Assembly (NCBI GenBank): GCA_903900335.1 | Contig: CAIUMP010000060.1 | Coordinates: 124,001-188,000, forward strand | Length of the DNA stretch: 64,000 nt | Direction: 5' to 3' | Origin: an uncultured Ignavibacteriota bacterium | GTDB taxonomy: Bacteria > Bacteroidota > Ignavibacteria > Palsa-1295 | Shown here: one piece after another, positions 54,384-62,600 of the stretch | Layout: each line of letters starts with the position of its first letter | How positions within the stretch are numbered: position 1 is the first letter of the stretch | Program-made: the position numbers and the translations under genes | Notes under the pieces: model-generated | Seen by the model: only the letters and a program-made list of their open reading frames with translations | Database searches by the model: none | What the model was told of the DNA's origin: nothing

Positions 54384-56051
54384 ATGACAGCATCTCTTTC
54401 CGTCGAAGATCTCCTCCACGAGATAAAGTACGCCAAGGAAAGCCCGCTCAGGATTTACCTTGGCGCTGCACCGGGTGTTGGCAAAACGTATCGAATGCTC
54501 GTAGATGGCAATGCGCTCCGTGCAAAGGGCGTCGATGTGGTAATCGGTTACGTCGAGCCGCACGACAGACCGGAGACACTCGCACAGCTGAAGGAGCTTG
54601 AAGTTGTAGCTCCGAAGAAGATCGAATACAAGGGCGTTGTTCTTCAAGAGTTGGATGTCGCGGCAGTCATAGCGCGAAAACCAGAAGTTGTTCTGGTCGA
54701 TGAGCTTGCGCACACAAACGCCCCATCGTCGAAGCACGAGAAACGATATCAGGACATAGAAGATCTTCTCGAAGCTGGAATCGCAGTTTTCAGCACGTGC
54801 AATATCCAGCATCTGGAGAGCGTCCACGATATGGTGGAGCGGATGACCGGCATTGAAGTGAAGGAGCGTGTGCCGGATACATTCTTCGGGCTTGCTCGGG
54901 AGATGATCATCGTTGACGTCACACCGGATGAGTTGCAGGACCGTATGCGGCAGGGCAAGATCTATCCGCTCGAACGCATCGAACGCTCGCTCAAGAATTA
55001 CTTTACCATCAGCAACATCAGCATGTTGCGGGAACTTGCGCTGCGAGAACTTGCCAATGATGTGGAGCAGAAGGACAAGGAGAAGCGGCACGAGACGAAC
55101 ACGCCTGGAACCGCGGGTTCAAGTGAGAAGGTGCTTGTCGCTATTCCCGCGAGCGGCACAGCCAAACGTCTGATCCGCGCCGGTTCGCGAATGGCGGGAC
55201 GAATGAATGCAAAGTGGATCGTGGCGTCTGTCGAATCGCCGGGCGAGAAGTGGACCGAAGAGGAAGCGGCTGTGCTTCACGAGTCGCTATCCTTGGCGCG
55301 AACGCTCGGCGCAACGGTCGTTCAGCTTCACGGGAAGGCCGTAGCCAAGACATTGGTCGCGTTCGCGAAAGAAGAAGGCATCACGCAGATCGTGATCGGT
55401 GCGACGCAGCGAGCGTGGTGGAAGCGCATTGTCTCCCGCTCGGTCGTTGCCGATCTGTTCAAACAGGTGGGAGAGATTGGTGTGTATGTCGTGCCGATTC
55501 GTCCTGATGAAGTCGGTGATGAGGACACCACGCTGCACGCAACATCCCCGCAGAAGCCAGCCGAGGCACGGGTGCGGTTAACCGATTACATCAAGCCCAA
55601 CAACATCCTTGCAAATGTTCGCGGCGTTCAAACGGTTGAGCAAACGATCGCACTTCTCATTGACAGATTGATCCAGGTGCATCCTGCTCTGGCCGTTCAT
55701 CGCTCAGAAATTTCGGAGCTGATACTAAAGCGCGAACGTCTGATGAGCACGTTTCTCGATACTGGCATTGCCATCCCACACTCTGCGGGGTTCGACGCTA
55801 TTACGGATATTCACGCAGTCATGGCGCTTGTTCCAGATGGTGTGGTCTCCCTCGGTCGGGACGACAAGGCATACATCGTGCTACTGTTTCTCTCACCGGA
55901 GGTAGGGCGCTCGAATCATCTCAAATTTCTCGCAGCGATTGCGCGGGTGTTTATTGATAAGACAACAACACGTGAAATAGCTGCGGCGCTGAGTGGTGAG
56001 GATGCGGCTGGAATGATCTTGAAGTTGGAATCGACTGGACGGACGACGTGA
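54384..56051 (+). CDS. KdpD sensor and Usp domains fused to a PtsN-type EIIA domain; no kinase domain
   Basis: 555 residues. Residues ~20-230 are the KdpD N-terminal domain: Walker A GAAPGVGKT (27-35), GYVEPHDRPET, Walker B-like VVLVDELAHTNAP and RERVP-type core. Residues ~248-373 form a universal-stress domain (KVLVAIPASG, QIVIGATQRAWWKR). Residues ~397-553 are a PTS EIIA type 2 domain of the PtsN/EIIA-Ntr group, with the phosphorylatable His in DTGIAIPHS (466) and the conserved LTDYIKPNNIL start. The four membrane helices and the HisKA/ATPase domains of full KdpD (about 890 residues) are absent. In E. coli, free EIIA-Ntr binds and stimulates KdpD, so this fusion joins two known partners. 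It follows kdpC by nine bases. Confidence 0.93.
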   Translation: MTASLSVEDLLHEIKYAKESPLRIYLGAAPGVGKTYRMLVDGNALRAKGVDVVIGYVEPHDRPETLAQLKELEVVAPKKIEYKGVVLQELDVAAVIARKPEVVLVDELAHTNAPSSKHEKRYQDIEDLLEAGIAVFSTCNIQHLESVHDMVERMTGIEVKERVPDTFFGLAREMIIVDVTPDELQDRMRQGKIYPLERIERSLKNYFTISNISMLRELALRELANDVEQKDKEKRHETNTPGTAGSSEKVLVAIPASGTAKRLIRAGSRMAGRMNAKWIVASVESPGEKWTEEEAAVLHESLSLARTLGATVVQLHGKAVAKTLVAFAKEEGITQIVIGATQRAWWKRIVSRSVVADLFKQVGEIGVYVVPIRPDEVGDEDTTLHATSPQKPAEARVRLTDYIKPNNILANVRGVQTVEQTIALLIDRLIQVHPALAVHRSEISELILKRERLMSTFLDTGIAIPHSAGFDAITDIHAVMALVPDGVVSLGRDDKAYIVLLFLSPEVGRSNHLKFLAAIARVFIDKTTTREIAAALSGEDAAGMILKLESTGRTT

Positions 56052-56191
56052 GTCTATGGACGACAAGTAGTGCAATTTCCCCAGTGGGTAGGTATCTTTC
56101 TATACGTGGAAGGCTAACCCTTCTTCCCTTTGTACCAACTGCCTACAGCCTAGTCAACAGAGGATAAAGGGTTAGGCGTGAAAATAATAAA

Positions 56192-56236
56192 GAGTTAATA
56201 TCGGTAGAGCCACAAGCCCGAGCCCGATATTAACTC
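56192..56236. terminator. Inverted repeat, likely bidirectional terminator
   Basis: GAGTTAATATCGG at 56192-56204 pairs perfectly with CCGATATTAACTC at 56224-56236. The stem is followed by TTATTTTTT on the plus strand and by TTTATTATTTT on the minus strand, so it could end both the kdp operon and the tRNA-Pro transcript. Confidence 0.6.
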
Positions 56237-56256
56237 CTTATTTTTTGAGTACTGTG

Positions 56257-56329
56257 TCGGGGCGACACGATTCGAACGTGCGACCCCCTGCTCCCAAAGC
56301 AGGTGCGCTACCAGCTGCGCCACGCCCCG
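56257..56329 (-). tRNA. tRNA-Pro (anticodon TGG)
   Basis: On the minus strand the cloverleaf reads acceptor CGGGGCG/CGCCCCG with discriminator A, D stem GCGC/GCGC, anticodon stem CCTGC/GCAGG around TTTGGGA (anticodon TGG), and T arm GCACG-TTCGAAT-CGTGT with one G-T wobble. A hairpin with a T-run lies just downstream. The 279 bases after it, up to the giant gene, contain its promoter region and no other gene that I can see; a small stem ACACCT/AGGTGT lies at 56539-56555. Confidence 0.92.
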
Positions 56330-56608
56330 ATTTCCCACTGAATTCCACTTGCAAACCCAGAAGGCGAGTGAAGAACGCAACCGGCTCAGAATCGTTTCGA
56401 AAACCTTCGGCCGACCCAAAGAAAGGAGCTACGAGCTAAATTTGTAGGGACATTTCACGCCAAAATCGCCAAGGATACCCCAGCGGAATTCCGTTCTCAC
56501 CGGGGGGCGACAGAATTATTGTATTTTCGTTTCAGCCAACACCTTTGTCAGGTGTCTGGCCAACCCAACTGTCCGTTCTTTATTACTCCTAACGAATCCC
56601 TTACAGCA

Positions 56609-59600
56609 ATGCGACACTCAATCTATGCTGGTGTTCTAACAATTGTCATCGTATGTGTTAGCCTGACTTCCCCGATCCGAGCGCAGCAATCCGGCGGCCC
56701 CGGTGATGTACCGCATACGATCAGTTATCAAGCAGCCATTGCGGATGCTGCTGGCAATCCGTTGAAGGATGACGACTATGTCGTTACGGTTCGTCTGTAT
56801 GATGACAAGAACGGTTCGCATAGTGTCTGGCAGGATACCTATACTGTGCACTCCGCGCGCGGCGTTGTGAATCTCAGCCTTGGCGGTGGAAGCACTCCAC
56901 TTCCAGACGTGAGCAAGTTATCGAGTTCACTGTGGCTCAGCCTTCAGATCAACGGGGGCGCAGAAATTCGTAATGCTGGCGAACTCTCCGCCGCACCTTA
57001 TGCGCTCAATGTTCCTAACGGCTCCATCACCTCGCAGAAGATGGGTACGGACTACGTTGGTTCGGTCTCCATCAATGGACAGAAGGTCTCTGGCCGCGGG
57101 CAGGATGTCAACCTCATTACTGGTGATGGCATCACGGCGGTTGCCGATCCCGGATCGAATTCCATCGTTTTGAAGTCGGCGCCAAGTGGAATTCAGTCCC
57201 AAAAGGGTGCGAATGGGCAGACTAATCTCTCGGTCTTCGGAACACTGACAGTAACCAGTTCCACATTCCTTAATACCACAGGCGGCACAACGACAGTCTC
57301 CAGCCTGGACCCGAGCAAGCCGGTGAAGACCGATGCGAACAGGGTGCTGGTCTCCGGCGCGATGAATCTGGCTTCCAGCAATGATGTCAGTGGCACACTA
57401 CCGATCGGCAATGGAGGCACCGGAATCACTTCGGCTCCGTCCACTCATCAATTCTTACGCGATGATGCAGCAGGCCATTGGATGGCTGGCGGCATCACAT
57501 CTGCGGATATCAATGGCTCTGGCTGGTCGCTCACCGGCAATTCTGGCTCTTCCTCGGGTTCGAATTTCGTGGGAACGACGGACAATCAGGCTTTGGAGCT
57601 TCACATCTTCAACGGTGACGCTGGAAACAAAGGCAGTAAACGAGTTATGCGCTTTGAACCCACGGCAGTAAGTCCGAATATTCTGGGTGGATATCAAGGT
57701 AATCTTGGCGGATCTGGCAAAGTTGGCATTACCATTTCTGGTGGTGGTTCCTCGGGCTTTGAGAACGCGGCGACCAATGATTATGCGACAGTTGGCGGCG
57801 GCGAGCTGAACACTGCCTCGGGTAACGCAAGCTTCGTAGGTGGTGGCTTCGATAACTGGTCTTACGGCGACCAATCTACCATCATGGGTGGACGGGATAA
57901 CAACTCCCATGGCGATGCCTCGACGATCGGTGGTGGTGCAAGTAATTTCGCGACCAACCAGCAGACAACCGTGTCCGGTGGCCGCAGCAACCAAGCCACA
58001 GGGAGTGTCGCAACAGTTTCCGGTGGCGCAAGCAACACCGCATCTGGAGATTACTCCGCTATTGCGGGTGGTCAGGGATTGACCCTCTCCGGCTCTGGAA
58101 GTTTTGGTTTCAACGCCAACTCCGGTGGTGCTAACTCGATGAGCGTCTCGGCTGCAAATACTGCCGTCTTCGGCAATACGGATGTCTGGATCGGCAACAA
58201 CGACGGGACCTTCGCTTCCTCTGCACGCCAACTGCGATTGTACTCAGTTTACGGAACGAGCGGAGCCTATCCAAACGGTACACACTTTACCGCATTTCGC
58301 GCGCCCCAGGTTCTCGGAAGCGATCTCATATATACACTACCGGCAACTGGCGGCACGAGTGGTCAGGTTCTAACGACGGATGGAACTGGCATTTTAAGCT
58401 GGACAACTGCGAGCGGCAGTGGGGCAGTCTCCAGTGTTTTTGGACGCACGGGCGCGGTGGTCGCGGCCAACGGAGATTACAGCTATAGCCAAATTTCTGG
58501 TTTGGGATCTATCGTCACGCACAATCAGGGTGATTACATCGCAAACGGAACGTCGCAGCAATCATCGTCCAACTTCAACATCAGCGGCAACGGTACGATC
58601 GGCAACACATTGTCGCTTGGCGGGCCAGTAGTTCTTTCAAATGTGGATCATACTATTGACTTTGGGTACGCGACAGGGTCCACCAAAGGGCATGACATCA
58701 CGATTCAGTCCGAGGCCGCAGGCGCGGCATCCGCAGGTGGTGACTTGTGGCTCATGTCCGGTTTGGGGGGTGACGCATCAGGCACGGCCGCGGGAGGCAC
58801 GGGTGGTCTAATTTATGTAGTGGCCAACGACGGCGGCAACGCGAACTCAGCGTTCGCAGCTGGTTCTGGGGGTCCGGTGATCGTTAACGGCGGAACCGGC
58901 GGAGCCTCGTTCGCGACTCGAAGTGCAGGTACTGGTGGTGTGGTCTCTGTTGCGGGCGGATCTGGCGGACTTGGAAATGGCGCTTCCGCTCCCTCTGGAA
59001 ATGGTGGCCAGTTGCTTCTTACAGGTGGAAATGCCACTTCCAATCCTGGCGGAAGCATGGGTAACGGGGGGAATGTCACTATCGGTGGCGGGCAAGGCAC
59101 CACGAACGGATCCGTCTCCATCCAGACCAACGGTGGTAGCCTGATGATGGGTGGCGCGGCAGTCCCACTCACGATCAACTCCACACACTTCGCAGTAAGC
59201 TCATCGGGTTCGGTCTCGGGAGTTACATCGCTCACGAATAACGGTCTGCTTACCCAGATAGGCACGGCGAGTTTTAGCGATCAGATCATCACTCCGCTCG
59301 CGGCAGGTGTCGTGCATAGCAATGGCACAGGTAATCCGCTGACCACCTCAGCAGTGACGTTGAATAGCGAGGTAACGGGAACGTTGCCCGTTGCTAATGG
59401 CGGAACCGGTTCGAGCACGGCATCCGGCGCACGCACGAACCTCGGGCTTGGTACGATCGCCACGCACGCTCAGGGCGACTATATTCTGAATGGAACAACC
59501 CCTCAAGCACCAGCCAGTTTCTCGATCGATGGCAATGGCACGATCGGCAATAATCTGGGACTCGGTAACTCTATCATTTTGGGAGAGGGAGACCATTTTA

Positions 59601-62600
59601 TCCACTATGCCGCCGCTTCGTCATTTACCAACACGTTGCTTATCGCCGCGCAGGATGGCACGACCGCCACACTTGGAGGATCCCTCGTGCTTGGCTCTGG
59701 AGTCGGTGGCCAGGCGGGCTCTGCTCTTCCTGGAGGAGCCGGTGGACATATCTACGTAACCGCTGGTGATGGCGGTGTTGCAAGCACGACTGCTGCAGCC
59801 GGAACCGGTGGACAAATGAATCTCAATGGCGGATCGGGTGGCGCGGCGGCTGGATCAACAGTTGGTGGCAATGGAGGTGTCGTCGCGATCGCAGGTGGAG
59901 CAAGCGGACAAGGTAACGGTTCTTCTGCTGCCTCTGGGAATGGCGGCGGGTTGTTCCTTACAGGTGGCAGTGCAGTTTCAAATCCCGGCGGTAGCATGGG
60001 CAACGGAGGTAATGTTACGATCGCAGGTGGTGATGGGACGACCAAAGGAACGGTGTCGATTCAGACGAACGGCGGCAGTCTTACCATGGGCAGCGCGGCA
60101 GTCCCACTCACGATCAGCTCAACACATTTCGCTGTAAGCGCCTCGGGTTCGGTCACTGGCGTGACGTCATTAACGAACACTGGGCTTCTGACCCAAAGCG
60201 GCACCGCAAGCTTCGGCGATCAGATCATCACTCCGCTTGCAGCAGGAATTGTTCATAGCAACGGCACTGGTACTCCCCTCTCCGCATCAGCCGTCGCGCT
60301 GGGAAGTGATGTCAGCGGCACGCTGCCCATCTCGAATGGTGGCACGGGTGCCACTACCGCTTCCGCCGCAGCAGCGAATCTCCTTCCCGACCAGACTGGG
60401 AATTCTGGTAAATTCCTGAAGACCAATGGCTCCGGCACGCTGAGTTGGGATTTTGCTGGTGCTGCCTCAGGCTGGGGCGTAACGGGCAATAGCGGGACCA
60501 CTCCTGGAACAAACTTTGTCGGCACGACCGACAATACTGCGTTTGAGATTCACGTCTATGATGGTGACGGTACTTCCAATGAGGGTTCGAAACGAGTGAT
60601 GCGGTATGAACCCAACTCTACGAGCGCAAACATCATTGGTGGTTATCAGGGGAATACCGTGGCGGCATCACAAGCTGGCGTGACCATCGCGGGCGGCGGC
60701 AAAGACCATTATCCCAATGTAGTTTCTGGCCAATTTGGGACCATCAGTGGAGGATATGGGAATACGATCTCTACTGGAGCTACGGGCGGCACGATTGGTG
60801 GAGGTTTCTCTAATACCGCTTCCTATCTTGCGGCTACAGTCGCTGGCGGTTATTCCAACACCGCGTCAACATTAGGTTCTACCGTTGGGGGCGGACATGA
60901 CAACACTGCCCTCGGAAACTCTGCGACGGTCGCGGGTGGTAGCGTGAATCAAGCGAACGGATTTTCGGCTGCAATTTTAGGTGGATCCAATAACACGGCG
61001 GCAGATGATGCTTTTGTGGGTGGTGGTTACACGAATACAGCAAACGGGCCGTTCTCGATGATCCCAGGCGGCGAAGGTTTGACCTTCACCAGTGCCGCTT
61101 CCTATAGCTTTGGAATCCTCGCCAACGAAGGATTCCTCACCTATGGCATGACTGTAGCTGCTCCGAAGACGGCCGTCTTCGGAAATATGGATGTGTGGAT
61201 CGGCAACAACGATAACACCGCTCAGAGCGCAGCGCGGCAGCTACGGTTCTATTCACCCTATGGTACGAATGGGGCCTACCCGAACGGTACGCACTACACC
61301 GCCTTCCGCGCTGCGACGGGCATGACGGCCGATCTTACATATACCCTTCCGGCCACCGCCCCGACAGCGGGCCAAGTCCTTTCATCCACTGCTGCTGGAG
61401 TGCTCAGTTGGGCAGACGCAGGTGGTGGATCTCTTTCGGGTGATGTCACCGGCACACTCAGTGCAACGCACGTTGCGCTGGTCGGCGGCTCAACGGCCGC
61501 GAATGTGCATAGCGCGGAACTGGCGGCAAATGCGGCGACGGACGTGAATGCCGCGAGCACCATTGTCAAACGAGATGCGAGTGGTGCATTCCACGCAGGT
61601 GCGATCACGGTTGGTGTCGTTACCTCTACTGGCATCCAGGTGGGCAACAATTCTGGTGGTAACGTTGGCGCAATTTCGTTTGGCGACGGGTTCAGTCATT
61701 TCGGTGCGATCGATGCCGATAATGGCTTTACCGCCGACCGTTCCTTCCACCTGCCAGATCAGACTGGGACGCTTGCGCTTACCTCCGATCTTGCGAATAC
61801 CGCCCTTCACGGAGATGTAACGGGTACCACAGGAGCTACTGTCGTTTCATTCGTTGGCACCTCCTCCGCCTCAAATGTGCATAGCGCAGAGCTGGCAGCA
61901 AATGCGGCAACCAGCGCGAACACACCGTCAACGATCGTTCGTCGAGGAGCAGACGGCACGATACACGCTGGCTACATTCAGGGCTCCTCGTTCGAGGCTG
62001 GAGATGCGAGCACACATGGATTCTACGTGCTCAACGACGGCGCGACACACACTGGCACAATCCAATTCAACGGCCCGATCTCGCAATCCCGCACCTACTG
62101 GTTGCCGGACAATGACGGGACGATCGCGCTGAGCTCGGATATTCCATCGGCCAGCAGCTTCATTCATAATGGAACGACGCTTCAATCGGCGGCGAACTTT
62201 AACATTGACGGCAACGGCTCGATCGGTGGCAACCTTAGCATCGCTTCCCTCTCACCCGCGATGCCGGTTCGCGTAGATGCCTCGAATAACCTGGTCTCGT
62301 TGCAGATCGACCTGAGCCGTCCGGATAACGTGACGAATGTGCTCGCCGTAAGCAACGGCGGAACCGGCGTGGTCAACACGGGGGCGCACAACGTGTTTGC
62401 TGGTCCAACGGGTGGAATCGCAGCACCATCGTGGAGACAACTTGATCCGACAGATATCCCCGATATAAGCGGCAGTTATATCAAGAATGGCTCCTCGACC
62501 CAGTCGGGCGCGAATTTCAATGTTGATGGTAATGGCTCGATCGGTGGAACATTGGCATTTCCTGGGACCGACGACAATGGCTCTGTATTCATGGGGCCGG

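Noticed and set aside
57455-58231. Minus-strand open frames opposite the giant surface gene (this one and several others up to 63976)
   Set aside because: They are mirror images of a Gly/Ser/Thr-rich repeat gene and owe their openness to codon bias; none has a start context or domain.
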